The notes beneath the pieces are model-generated. The model was not told the origin of the DNA. It saw only the letters and a list, made by a program, of their open reading frames with translations, and ran no database searches. Below, one piece after another: positions 45,450-53,832 of a stretch of DNA of 64,000 nt. Each line of letters starts with the position of its first letter. Within the stretch, counting starts at the first letter, position 1. A program made the translations under genes and the position numbers. Source of the stretch: Paenibacillus polysaccharolyticus. Lineage in GTDB: Bacteria > Bacillota > Bacilli > Paenibacillales > Paenibacillaceae. Location: NCBI RefSeq assembly GCF_900102085.1, contig NZ_FMVM01000023.1, positions 1 to 64,000 on the forward strand, written 5' to 3'.

Positions 45450-46480
45450 GCTTTGAAATTGCGGGCATCGCGATATTGTGGACGTTTCTGTTCGGTTATC
45501 TGATCGTGGCGTCGATTGACTTCGGCGCGGGTTTCTTCAGTTTTTACAGCATATTGACCGGACATGAAAACAAAATTCATAACATTATTCAGCGCTACCT
45601 CTCACCGGTGTGGGAAGTGACGAATGTGTTTCTCATCTTCTTTGTCGTGGGGCTGGTCGGCTTCTATCCCGACAGTGCGTTCTATTACGGTACAGCCCTG
45701 CTTGTTCCGGGTTCGCTGGCGATTGTTCTACTGGCGATCCGAGGAGTGTATTACGCCTACAATACTTATGGTAACCACGGGAAAAATAGCAGAATCTATC
45801 TGGCATTGTACGGAGCAACGGGATTGCTAATCCCGGCAGTGTTCTCCACCATTTTGGCGATATCCGAAGGTGGGATTATCGAACAGGTAGGCGAAAAGGT
45901 GTTCTTTCGTTGGCGTGAATTTTTGACAAATCCCTATACATGGTCTGTTGTATTGCTCGCTTTGGTGAGTGTACTGTACATTTCGGCGATGTTCCTGTCC
46001 TATTACGCGAAGCGGGCCGGGGATGAACCGGCCTTTGGCGTACTTCGGGAGTATGCGCTGCTGTGGAGCTTGCCCACGATTTTTGCGAGTTTTCTGGCTT
46101 TTCTGCAAATTAACAAACAAAATCCGGCACACTTTGAACGTATGGTGGACATGTCCTGGATGTTTATCGCATCCTTTATCTGTTTTGTTATCGCGGTGTC
46201 GCTTGTGTGGAAGGAGAAATACCTGGGCTGGTGTTTTATCGCGGTGATGCTCCAGTTTGCCTTTGCTTGGTACGGATATGGTCGCTCACATCTGCCCTAT
46301 ATTCTGTACCCGTACATCAATATTTACGATAGCTTCACGAACCGAACGATGGGGATTGCACTGATCACAGCATTCAGTCTCGGGCTCCTGGTGCTCATCC
46401 CATCTCTGGTGCTGATTATGAAGCTGTTCCTGTTTGATGCCAATTATGTACGCGGTAACGCCGGGAAAAAGAAAGGGTGA
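45446..46480 (+). CDS. cydB: Cytochrome bd oxidase subunit II
   Basis: A membrane protein of 344 residues, partner of CydA, with about eight to nine helices (AILWTFLFGYLIVASIDFGA, WMFIASFICFVIAVSLVW). The start is a TTG at 45446 whose last two bases form part of the cydA TGA stop, with AAGGAGG upstream, so translation is coupled. Length and Asp-containing first helix fit Firmicutes CydB. A small hydrophobic protein follows 7 bp later. Confidence 0.9.
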   Translation: MSFEIAGIAILWTFLFGYLIVASIDFGAGFFSFYSILTGHENKIHNIIQRYLSPVWEVTNVFLIFFVVGLVGFYPDSAFYYGTALLVPGSLAIVLLAIRGVYYAYNTYGNHGKNSRIYLALYGATGLLIPAVFSTILAISEGGIIEQVGEKVFFRWREFLTNPYTWSVVLLALVSVLYISAMFLSYYAKRAGDEPAFGVLREYALLWSLPTIFASFLAFLQINKQNPAHFERMVDMSWMFIASFICFVIAVSLVWKEKYLGWCFIAVMLQFAFAWYGYGRSHLPYILYPYINIYDSFTNRTMGIALITAFSLGLLVLIPSLVLIMKLFLFDANYVRGNAGKKKG

Positions 46481-46487
46481 CTTCGCC

Positions 46488-46760
46488 ATGTTTGCGACGA
46501 CGATTTCGAATATTCTCTATATGCTGTCTGCTCTGCTACCCCGGCAACTTTTGGTGCTGAGATCTGTATGGCCCGCAGGTATTTATCCGGGATTGCACTT
46601 GCATCCGCTTTTGGAAGAAGGGGTGAAAGGCATACCGGGCATCACGGGGCTTAGCTTTTTTGAGACGTTTACGATCATGTATGCTCCGCCTCTGATTATG
46701 GTGACCGCGATTGTCTTTCTGTTTATCTATATGGCGGTATGCAAAAATCCAAAGGACTGA
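46488..46760 (+). CDS. Small membrane protein with CydS-like C-terminal half
   Basis: A frame of 90 codons beginning 7 bp after cydB, with GAAAGGGTG as ribosome site. The last 45 residues contain ETFTIMYAPPLIMVTAIVFL, which resembles the single helix of CydS, the third subunit of Geobacillus-type bd oxidase (FLIMYAP motif). The first half has no recognised match. An internal GTG at 46623 preceded by GGAAGAAGG would give a CydS-sized 45-residue product, so either the subunit has an N-terminal extension or the true start is 46623. Position behind cydAB supports the assignment. Confidence 0.6.
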   Translation: MFATTISNILYMLSALLPRQLLVLRSVWPAGIYPGLHLHPLLEEGVKGIPGITGLSFFETFTIMYAPPLIMVTAIVFLFIYMAVCKNPKD

Positions 46761-46852
46761 TTACATTGACACTGTACTTATGTCAGGTGGTACGTCCACT
46801 GCCGATCCGGGTAATCTGATGTTAAGACCTGAGGAAGGGAGGAGGCCCCTTC

Positions 46853-47908
46853 ATGCCCAAAATTCGTTATAACAATATCGATAATGTCAGTACAGACAAA
46901 ACGCTGAAGGAGTTCAAGCAGTGGAGAGAACAGCGGCGCCGCAAAGTAAAGGACTATTCCTACAAGGTGCCGAAGCACGAGCCTGAACTGGATTATTTAC
47001 ATGCCAACCGGGAAGAAACCACGATCACGTGGATCGGACACTCCACCTTTTTCATCCAATATTATGGACTGAATATCGTGACCGACCCGGTGTGGGCGGA
47101 AAAGATGGGATTCCAACGCAGGCTGGGTGACCCCGGCATTCCGATTCAGGATATTCCACCGCTCGACGTCATCCTTATCTCTCACTCACACTATGATCAC
47201 TTGCATTTGGCTTCCCTGCGCAAATTGATTACATCGAAGACACTGCTGATTGTGCCGGACGGCTTGAAACGCAAGATGATCCGTAAGGGATTTCACCGTT
47301 GTCAGGAGATGAAATGGTGGGATCATATGGTGCTTGGTGGAGTGAAGATTACGTTTGTGCCTGCTCAGCACTGGACACGCCGAACGTTATTTGATACCAA
47401 TACGTCCCACTGGGGCGGTTACGTATTGGAGCCAAATCATGTCGTACATGCATCAGAAGAGAGTGCGGCAGCAAGAGAAGTGCCGGAACAGTCCGCTTCA
47501 GCAATTTCTGAATCCCAGAAAGCTCACGATGACAAACAAGCAGGAGGTTATCCACCTGTCCTGTATTTTGTCGGGGATACCGGGTATTTCAAGGAGTTCA
47601 AAACGATTGGTGAACGCTTCGACATTGGCGTAACATTGATGCCGATTGGCGCGTATGATCCCGAATGGTTTATGACTTCCCAGCATGTGACACCAGAGGA
47701 AGCCTTGCAAGGATTCGTGGAGACAGGCTCACAGCTTATGGTGCCCATGCATTACGGAACCTTCAAGCTGGCGGACGACACACCCAAGGAAGCACTGGAC
47801 CGGCTGGAGGCGGAGAGAGAACGGCTCGGTATTGCCAAGGAACGGATTCGGGTGCTGGGACATGGCGAGACTCTTCGCATTCGACATGAAGCTGATGAGA
47901 CCGAGTGA
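46853..47908 (+). CDS. Metallo-beta-lactamase-fold hydrolase (NAPE-PLD/UlaG-like)
   Basis: Cytosolic protein of 351 residues. The metal motif SHSHYDHLH (HxHxDH) follows GHSTFFIQYYGLNIVTDPVW, the layout of the NAPE-PLD/UlaG branch, and further His/Asp ligands are in GDTGY and MHYGTFKL. These proteins hydrolyse phosphodiesters or lactones; the substrate is unknown. A segment of about 35 residues rich in Ala/Ser/Glu (HASEESAAAREVPEQSAS) is inserted before the GDTGY strand. The ATG follows GGGAGGAGG. Confidence 0.88.
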   Translation: MPKIRYNNIDNVSTDKTLKEFKQWREQRRRKVKDYSYKVPKHEPELDYLHANREETTITWIGHSTFFIQYYGLNIVTDPVWAEKMGFQRRLGDPGIPIQDIPPLDVILISHSHYDHLHLASLRKLITSKTLLIVPDGLKRKMIRKGFHRCQEMKWWDHMVLGGVKITFVPAQHWTRRTLFDTNTSHWGGYVLEPNHVVHASEESAAAREVPEQSASAISESQKAHDDKQAGGYPPVLYFVGDTGYFKEFKTIGERFDIGVTLMPIGAYDPEWFMTSQHVTPEEALQGFVETGSQLMVPMHYGTFKLADDTPKEALDRLEAERERLGIAKERIRVLGHGETLRIRHEADETE

Positions 47909-48023
47909 TTATTCATTAAAATTCCATGAAAAGTACAATAACTGGGCTAACAAAAGCCAGCCAGATATGGTAATCTATAAACATACGTGCATGAACAGCA
48001 TATTTACCAAAACTTTAATCCGT

Positions 48024-48059
48024 AAAAAGCGGCTGATTTTCGAATTTGCCGCTTTTTTG
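48024..48059 (+). terminator. Terminator after the MBL-fold gene
   Basis: AAAAAGCGGC pairs with GCCGCTTTTT around a 14-nt loop, followed by T residues. Nothing else is recognised in 47909-48165. Confidence 0.9.
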
Positions 48060-48165
48060 TGTTATAATATGGTGCCAGAATAGGCATCGGATATTGAATC
48101 CATGATTTTACGCAGGTTGCTATTCATGCAGTATGCAGATTAACGAATAAAGGATGGTATGCTTA

Positions 48166-49791
48166 ATGATCAGTACAAGCGGCATCACGCTCCGCTACGG
48201 AAAACGTGCACTTTTTGAAGATGTGAATATCAAATTCACGCCAGGCAACTGTTACGGCCTGATCGGTGCGAACGGAGCCGGCAAATCAACGTTTTTGAAA
48301 ATTTTGTCCGGTGAGATTGAAGCCAACTCGGGAGAGGTGCACATCACCCCGGGCGAACGTATGGCCGTTTTGAAGCAAAACCACTTTGAATATGATGAGT
48401 ATCCGGTTCTCGAAACGGTTATTATGGGTCACGCTCGTCTGTATTCCATCATGAAAGAGAAGGATGCTTTGTATGCGAAGGCAGACTTCACAGAAGAAGA
48501 CGGTTTGCGTGCAGGTGAACTTGAAGGAGAGTTCGCTGAGCAGAACGGCTGGGATGCTGAGCCGGATGCAGCGGCACTCCTGATCGGTCTGGGCATTGAT
48601 CGTGACATGCATGACAAAAAAATGATAGAGCTGAGCGGGAACGAAAAAGTCCGCGTATTGCTGGCACAAGCGTTGTTTGGCCGTCCAAACAACCTGTTGC
48701 TCGATGAGCCTACCAACCACTTGGATCTCGAATCGATTCAATGGCTTGAGAACTTCTTGATGGATTATGAAGGCACCGTTATTGTTGTATCCCATGACCG
48801 TCACTTCCTGAACAAGGTATGTACGCATATCGCAGATATTGACTTTGGTAAAATTCAGATGTACGTAGGTAACTATGACTTCTGGTATGAGTCCAGCCAA
48901 TTGGCTCTTGCGTTGCAACGGGATGCCAACAAGAAAAAAGAAGAGAAGATTAAAGAGCTGCAAGCCTTTATTCAACGTTTCTCCGCGAATGCTTCGAAGT
49001 CCAAACAGGCGACTTCCCGGAAGAAACAACTCGACAAAATCACATTGGATGACCTTCGTCCATCCAACCGTAAATATCCGTTTATTAACTTCAAACCTGA
49101 GCGTGAAGCAGGGAAACAATTGCTGACTGTGGATCGTATTCACAAATCCGTCGATGGTGTGGAAATGTTGAAAGATGTGAGCTTTGTGGTGAACAAAGGT
49201 GACAAAATTGCATTTGTTGGCCCGAACGGAAATGCCAAATCACTGTTGTTTGATATTCTCATGGGTGAAACGGAAGCGGACAGCGGTGAATATACTTGGG
49301 GTGTGACGACAACTCAGGCTTATTTCCCGAAAGATAACTCCCAATTCTTTGACGGTGTGGATATGACACTCGTAGATTGGTTGCGTCAGTATTCCAAAGA
49401 TCAGGATGAAACGTATCTGCGTGGCTTCCTGGGCCGTATGTTGTTCTCTGGTGAGGAGTCCCAGAAGAAGGCCAGCGTACTCTCCGGGGGAGAGAAAGTT
49501 CGCTGTATGCTGGCGAAAATGATGCAGACAGGTGCAAACGCATTGATTCTCGATGAGCCAACGAACCACTTGGATCTCGAATCCATTACTGCACTAAATA
49601 ATGGTATGATTGACTTTGATGGAACGATGTTGTTTACTTCCCATGACCATCAGTTCATCCAAACGATCGCAAACCGGATTATCGAAATCACGCCTACAGG
49701 CCTGATTGATCGTCAAATGAGCTATGATGAATATCTGGAAAGCGACGAAATCAAAGAACTGCGCAACAAAATGTACCCGGTGGAAGCTTAA
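48166..49791 (+). CDS. ABC-F family ATPase (YkpA/YbiT-like)
   Basis: Cytosolic tandem-ATPase protein of 541 residues without membrane parts; ABC-F proteins act on the ribosome. Domain 1 has Walker A GANGAGKST and signature LSGNEKVR; domain 2 has signature LSGGEKVR; both have LDEPTNHLDLES as Walker B region. The second Walker A reads GPNGNAKSL, with Ala in place of the usual Gly before Lys, which might weaken ATP binding or be a branch feature. The linker between domains (KKKEEKIKELQAFIQRFSAN) is the P-site tRNA interaction motif region. The ATG at 48166 follows AAAGGAT. No resistance role is implied. Confidence 0.92.
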   Translation: MISTSGITLRYGKRALFEDVNIKFTPGNCYGLIGANGAGKSTFLKILSGEIEANSGEVHITPGERMAVLKQNHFEYDEYPVLETVIMGHARLYSIMKEKDALYAKADFTEEDGLRAGELEGEFAEQNGWDAEPDAAALLIGLGIDRDMHDKKMIELSGNEKVRVLLAQALFGRPNNLLLDEPTNHLDLESIQWLENFLMDYEGTVIVVSHDRHFLNKVCTHIADIDFGKIQMYVGNYDFWYESSQLALALQRDANKKKEEKIKELQAFIQRFSANASKSKQATSRKKQLDKITLDDLRPSNRKYPFINFKPEREAGKQLLTVDRIHKSVDGVEMLKDVSFVVNKGDKIAFVGPNGNAKSLLFDILMGETEADSGEYTWGVTTTQAYFPKDNSQFFDGVDMTLVDWLRQYSKDQDETYLRGFLGRMLFSGEESQKKASVLSGGEKVRCMLAKMMQTGANALILDEPTNHLDLESITALNNGMIDFDGTMLFTSHDHQFIQTIANRIIEITPTGLIDRQMSYDEYLESDEIKELRNKMYPVEA

Positions 49792-49815
49792 TTCCACTTT
49801 AAATACGTGCAAGTG

Positions 49816-49857
49816 AAAAACCGCAAGTCCTCCTAGTGGAGGGCATGCGGTTTTTTG
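49816..49857. terminator. Terminator between ABC-F gene and the 62-residue gene
   Basis: AAAAACCGCA pairs with TGCGGTTTTT, with an inner CCTCC/GGAGG hairpin; A and T runs on both sides allow use in both directions. Confidence 0.88.
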
Positions 49858-49898
49858 TCGTGCTCATGCTGATATACAGCTCTTATGCTGGCGCGAAC

Positions 49899-50087
49899 CT
49901 AAGACCCGCCTGTACGGCGACGCTGGTTGTTCGGCTTTTTGTTGTTCTGGCTCTTCATGGCTTTAGGGCCGCCTTCAAAGTAAGCACCCGACTGGTTGCC
50001 GGAGTTTTGCTGTTCTTTCTTTTGTGCCAGCTTTTGACGGATCGCGTCTTGCAAGCTGACCTTTTTCGGTTCATTATTTTCGCTCAT
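49899..50087 (-). CDS. Small basic hydrophilic protein of unknown function
   Basis: A 62-residue protein starting MSENNEPKKVSLQDAIRQKL; the ATG at 50087 follows GGGAGGG with 8-nt spacing. The N-terminal half is a likely amphipathic helix; the C-terminal half is Gln/Asn/Lys/Arg-rich and disordered, ending NNQRRRTGGS. The composition resembles small RNA- or nucleic-acid-binding proteins, but that is only an impression. A perfect 17-bp palindrome (50116-50132, CCGTCCAA-T-TTGGACGG) lies in its leader. Confidence 0.7.
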   Translation of the reverse strand: MSENNEPKKVSLQDAIRQKLAQKKEQQNSGNQSGAYFEGGPKAMKSQNNKKPNNQRRRTGGS

Positions 50088-50377
50088 TATATATCCCTCC
50101 CGGTCTTGCAGTAAGCCGTCCAATTTGGACGGGATGTACTCATTTTATACGTTTTATAAAGGCCTCACAAGGGCAACCTGATAAAATGCCGTTTTCCACC
50201 AGTTTTACCTGAACCAACATTGTTTCTTCATCACTAAAGCCCTGCCTCTTGGAAACTTTGTTTCGGCTTGCCTACAGCCATGCTACCCGGCAACACTGTT
50301 TCTATAGACCCACACGGCTTGCATTTGGTACCATGGAAAAACTAGTTATTGGAAACGTGAAAAGGAGTGTCGTCCCC

Positions 50378-51262
50378 TTGAACGCTTATGAAGAGATACG
50401 TAAAGGAGAGCGGGGAGCCTGGATTAGCATCGCGGCGTACCTCGTATTATCTGCATTTAAGTTGATTTGTGGATATTTGTTTGCTTCCAGTGCTCTGGTT
50501 GCAGACGGAATCAATAATGCTACGGACATTGTGGCTTCTGTCGCGGTATTAGTTGGCCTGCGCATATCGCAAAAACCGCCGGATTCGGATCATGCCTATG
50601 GTCATTTTCGGGCCGAAACGATTGCGGCATTACTTGCCTCATTTATTATGGCAGTTGTAGGACTTCAAGTATTGGTTGAGGCGGTACGATCCTGGTATGC
50701 TGGCGATTACACTGCTCCGAACCTGTGGGCAGCCGGCGTAGCTTTGATCTGTGCTGTGGTTATGCTGGGGGTGTACCGTTACAACTCGCGTCTAGCCCAG
50801 AAAATTAATAGCCAGGCTTTGCACGCGGCGGCTAAAGATAATCGTTCCGATGCCTGGGTGAGTATCGGTGCTGCCGTTGGCATCGTTGGTTCACAATTCG
50901 GACTCCCTTGGCTGGATAAAGTGGCTGCTATCCTGGTAGGTCTGCTAATTTGTAAAACAGCCTGGGAAATTTTCCGTGATTCGACTCATCTGCTTACCGA
51001 TGGATTTGATCAAAAGCAGTTGACGGATTTAAGATCTGCCGTTGCCCGAGTTCCTGGTGTAGAAACGATCAAGGATGTGAAGGCACGAGTACATGGTAGC
51101 CATGTTTTGGTAGATGTAGTCATTGAAGTGGACGGAGGATTAACACTGGTAGAAGGTCATGAAATCTGTAATCAGGTGGAGGCACGACTGAAACGTTCGC
51201 ATAACATTATGCACGTTCATGTACATGTAGAGCCTCGATCTGAAGAAACACACCTGCCATAA
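50378..51262 (+). CDS. Cation diffusion facilitator (CDF) transporter
   Basis: Membrane metal/proton antiporter of 294 residues that exports divalent cations such as Zn2+, Mn2+, Fe2+ or Cd2+. About six helices carry the metal sites VADGINNATDIVAS and DHAYGHFRAETIAAL, with DNRSDAWVS in helix 5; a C-terminal cytosolic CDF dimerisation domain follows (HGSHVLVDVVIEVDGGLTL, HNIMHVHVHVEP). The start is TTG 50378 with AAAGGAGTG upstream. Upstream in-frame ATGs at 50249 and 50333 lack ribosome sites. Confidence 0.9.
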   Translation: MNAYEEIRKGERGAWISIAAYLVLSAFKLICGYLFASSALVADGINNATDIVASVAVLVGLRISQKPPDSDHAYGHFRAETIAALLASFIMAVVGLQVLVEAVRSWYAGDYTAPNLWAAGVALICAVVMLGVYRYNSRLAQKINSQALHAAAKDNRSDAWVSIGAAVGIVGSQFGLPWLDKVAAILVGLLICKTAWEIFRDSTHLLTDGFDQKQLTDLRSAVARVPGVETIKDVKARVHGSHVLVDVVIEVDGGLTLVEGHEICNQVEARLKRSHNIMHVHVHVEPRSEETHLP

Positions 51263-51302
51263 ATCACTTAAAGCAGGAGTTTTCACAAAATAGATATATC
51301 AA

Positions 51303-51340
51303 AAAGAGGACAGACGCGAGTGTGGCGTACTGTCCTCTTT
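51303..51340. terminator. Terminator after the CDF gene
   Basis: AAAGAGGACAG and CTGTCCTCTTT form a perfect 11-bp stem with a 16-nt loop; it can serve the convergent gene at 51368 as well. Confidence 0.88.
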
Positions 51341-51367
51341 ACTTATGTTAGAAACGATTATACGATA

Positions 51368-51862
51368 TTATTGAATCGCAACGTGAATCCAGGCTTTACC
51401 TTTCCAAGTGTATACTTGGACCCATTCGCCGCCGTCGAATCCGTCAACAATTTCACCTGTTGTATCAACAACTTGCGCGCTCAGAGCACCGATTGGTTTA
51501 CCGTTTGGTGCATCATAGAACCATGTGCGCTCCAGCAAGTTGAGCAGCATTGTCGGCATCAGAACTTCGTCACCCGGTTTTACAATTGGCTCGTCGAACA
51601 TTAAGTCAGATCCAGGCACAGGATTATTACCATTCTCACTGTAGGTACTACCTGTTACAGTTTCAACCTTGCCTTCAACAGTCTGAACAGCAGGTTTGTT
51701 TACTTCTACAGCCGGCGTTGTTGTTGCCGGTGAAGTTGTAGTTGCTTCAGTACCGGAAGTTGTTGGTGTTACCGTGCCGGTAACCGCTTCCTCAGCACCT
51801 GCAGCGGCAGCCATGGAACCCATCAATGTTAAAGCAGCGGCAAAACTTACGATTTTTTTCAT
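51368..51862 (-). CDS. Secreted protein with SH3-like C-terminal domain
   Basis: A 164-residue exported protein: signal peptide MKKIVSFAAALTLMGSMAAA with cleavage near AGA-EE, a Thr/Ala/Pro-rich linker, and a C-terminal domain of about 70 residues (MLLNLLERTWFYDAPNGKPI, GEWVQVYTWKGKAWIHV) that looks like an SH3b wall-binding domain. No catalytic part is seen. The ATG follows GAGGAGGAAAA. Upstream, 51863-52166 holds no gene, only a short AGTCCTG/CAGGACT hairpin at 52060-52078 without a T run. Confidence 0.8.
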   Translation of the reverse strand: MKKIVSFAAALTLMGSMAAAAGAEEAVTGTVTPTTSGTEATTTSPATTTPAVEVNKPAVQTVEGKVETVTGSTYSENGNNPVPGSDLMFDEPIVKPGDEVLMPTMLLNLLERTWFYDAPNGKPIGALSAQVVDTTGEIVDGFDGGEWVQVYTWKGKAWIHVAIQ

Positions 51863-52166
51863 TTGTTTTTCCTCCTCGGTTAAATATGTAGTTTTTGATG
51901 TCCTGTGTTAAAAGTAACCAAGCAAGCTGGTCTATGAATCACAAATTATAACAATTTTTTCTTGGTTCCTCCAGAGTCAACTGGCGCATATGTGGGTAAA
52001 TAGAAAGCCTGTAAAAATCAGACTTACGAGGCATAAAATCGGGCTGGCTATATCATTAAAGTCCTGTTTTTCAGGACTCCTCGGCGGTGTATTTTGGAAT
52101 AAAGCAGGAGGGAGTGTAATACATAAATATAGAAAAATAGGTAGGTGTACCTGTCTTGGAACGCAC

Positions 52167-52202
52167 AAAAGCCGACGTGCCCGGAGGCATCATCGGCTTT
52201 TG
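52167..52202. terminator. Terminator of the YtjA-like gene
   Basis: AAAAGCCGA pairs with TCGGCTTTT around a 17-nt loop; runs on both sides. Confidence 0.8.
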
Positions 52203-52237
52203 TATGTAATGCAATCATCAGATTCAGACATCCGCTT

Positions 52238-52402
52238 TTATCGCATTCGGCTTCGTCCCGTAATGAGGGAGATAACGAAGAGTACTACAAAGATGAAGAA
52301 CAATACTTTTGCGATCGAAGCAGCCGCTTCAACAATCCCGAAGAACCCGAAAATACCGGCAACCAGTGCAATAATCAGAAATATAACAGACCATTTTAAC
52401 AT
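52238..52402 (-). CDS. YtjA/DUF1328-family small membrane protein
   Basis: A 54-residue protein beginning MLKWSVIFLIIALVAGIFGF, then EAAASIAKVLFFIFVVLFV and a basic tail (TGRSRMR). This is the whole UPF0391/DUF1328 family pattern, two short helices. The ATG at 52402 follows AAAGGATGAA. A SigB-like promoter lies 72 nt upstream on the same strand, suggesting stress induction. The family's molecular role is not known. Confidence 0.9.
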   Translation of the reverse strand: MLKWSVIFLIIALVAGIFGFFGIVEAAASIAKVLFFIFVVLFVISLITGRSRMR

Positions 52403-52473
52403 GAGAATTCATCCTTTCGTGTTAAAGTTTGTGGCGTGAACTGTGCTGTCTCACTGCCCTGTGTAGTCTAACC

Positions 52474-52499
52474 TTAACCGAGGTCAAATGACTTGAAAC
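52474..52499 (-). promoter_or_regulatory. SigB-like promoter of the YtjA-like gene
   Basis: On the minus strand GTTTCA (52494-52499) and GGTTAA (52474-52479) are 14 bp apart. Confidence 0.6.
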
Positions 52500-52549
52500 A
52501 TGGTGTTTTTTTCTTCTTCTATACATCGCTGAAGGACCATTTTTCTTTT

Positions 52550-52575
52550 GTTTCGCCCGGGAAAGCCTCGGGTAA
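52550..52575 (+). promoter_or_regulatory. SigB-like promoter of the DUF948 gene
   Basis: GTTTCG (52550-52555) and GGGTAA (52570-52575) are 14 bp apart and 50 bp before the ATG at 52625; divergent from the SigB-like promoter at 52474-52499. Confidence 0.65.
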
Positions 52576-52624
52576 CTATAGCAATAACAAAACCGAACGC
52601 AACCATGGAAAGAGAGGTTCTTTT

Positions 52625-53134
52625 ATGATCTATCAACTGAGCGTGGCCCTAATTGCAGTGGCATTTGCTGTACTGGTTTTCTTTTTGATTCGCACGTTAA
52701 AATCTGCCCAGAGCTCACTGGACAATGTTTCTCAGACACTGCAGGAAGTACAAAAAACGATTGATGAACTCAGTTATGAAGTAAAACAGACAGTACGACA
52801 TGCGAATGACATTACGGCTGATGTACAGCACAAAATGAAGAAGATTGACCCGGTAATGGAATCCGTTGAGAATTTGGGAGAAGTTCTCAGTGAAGTAACG
52901 GCAGCTGCCAAGCAGGTGTCCACTACACTGATGACCCGATTTCAGAATAGACCATCCAAAGCAGAAGCAGGCAAAACGTCCGAATCCAATCAGGTAACAG
53001 CTCCACCTGCGACGCCTGCGGAGCGCACCGTGCAATCCTACGAAGCTACATATCAGGATAAAACAAAGGGTGGGAAGAACTGGATGAATTATATTGATCT
53101 TGCCGCTAATGTGTGGCAACGGATGCGTAAATAA
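52625..53134 (+). CDS. DUF948 (YtxG-like) general stress protein
   Basis: A 169-residue protein with one N-terminal membrane helix (LSVALIAVAFAVLVFFLI), a long coiled-coil region (SSLDNVSQTLQEVQKTIDEL onward) and a disordered Ala/Pro/Thr-rich tail. This is the DUF948 pattern, found in SigB-controlled YtxG of Bacillus. The ATG at 52625 follows GAAAGAGAGG; the frame is open upstream to 52493 but that part overlaps the promoter. Function is unknown; envelope stress is inferred from the promoter and family. Confidence 0.85.
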   Translation: MIYQLSVALIAVAFAVLVFFLIRTLKSAQSSLDNVSQTLQEVQKTIDELSYEVKQTVRHANDITADVQHKMKKIDPVMESVENLGEVLSEVTAAAKQVSTTLMTRFQNRPSKAEAGKTSESNQVTAPPATPAERTVQSYEATYQDKTKGGKNWMNYIDLAANVWQRMRK

Positions 53135-53202
53135 CATGACTGCTCTCTGATAATCGATGAAGCCTTCAGGGCGGTGATGAACTTGATGAAAGGGTGAGAA
53201 TC

Positions 53203-53739
53203 ATGATGAAACTACTGCTAGTGACTATGTTTAGCGTAATTTCTCCCTTTTCCGTTCAACCGGCAGCAACACCAGCTGCTCACGACATGCAATGGACGGT
53301 AATGGAGGAACAGGAGCCAGAGATGACTCTGGCTATGGATCGTTCCGAGACGTTCGAGCAGTTTCGGACTCTGAATGGCGTTTCACTAGAGGATGGAAAG
53401 CATGAATTATTTGCCAAGTTAGGTCAGCCAGATTCCATCAAAGAAGATCCTTATATGGGATGTCCAGAATATCATTTTCGTCATGTGAACGTTGGGATAT
53501 GTGAAGACACAGACATGATTCAGTTCATACGTGTGGACGGTTCGCATAACTACTTGAACTTGAATGGGGAGTCTGTCCCAATGCATAAGGATGCTATTCA
53601 TCAAATCTTGGGCGAGCCTTACGCTGTTGCTGAGGATGGCGAGGTGTTTCTTCGTGGTCATTACGCGATTAAAGTATATATGAAATCAGGCTCTAACCAG
53701 ATTGACGCTGTTGACTTTTTCGACGATACGGTTTCCTGA
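53203..53739 (+). CDS. Secreted protein of unknown function
   Basis: A 178-residue protein with a signal peptide (MMKLLLVTMFSVISPFSVQP, cleavage near PAAHD). The mature part has no recognised domain: it includes GVSLEDGKHELFAKLGQPDS and HQILGEPYAVAEDG, two segments that resemble each other and suggest a duplicated small fold of the SmpA/BamE-like kind (weak impression). AAAGGGTGAG precedes the ATG; 53206 is an alternative. It follows the DUF948 gene by 68 bp with no terminator seen, so it may share its stress promoter. Confidence 0.7.
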   Translation: MMKLLLVTMFSVISPFSVQPAATPAAHDMQWTVMEEQEPEMTLAMDRSETFEQFRTLNGVSLEDGKHELFAKLGQPDSIKEDPYMGCPEYHFRHVNVGICEDTDMIQFIRVDGSHNYLNLNGESVPMHKDAIHQILGEPYAVAEDGEVFLRGHYAIKVYMKSGSNQIDAVDFFDDTVS

Positions 53740-53757
53740 GATTCTGATCCAACTTCC

Positions 53758-53783
53758 GTTTCAACGTAAAATAGTATGGTTAT
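53758..53783 (+). promoter_or_regulatory. SigB-like promoter of the YflT-like gene
   Basis: GTTTCA (53758-53763) and GGTTAT (53778-53783) are 14 bp apart and 50 bp before the ATG. Confidence 0.6.
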
Positions 53784-53832
53784 ATACTATAAGAGCGCGA
53801 TAAAGAAGATTAATCAGAGGAGAGTGGAAACG

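Noticed and set aside
51990..52439. Plus-strand frame of 149 codons
   Set aside because: Overlaps the minus-strand YtjA-like gene, its terminator and a hairpin; no ribosome site or family.
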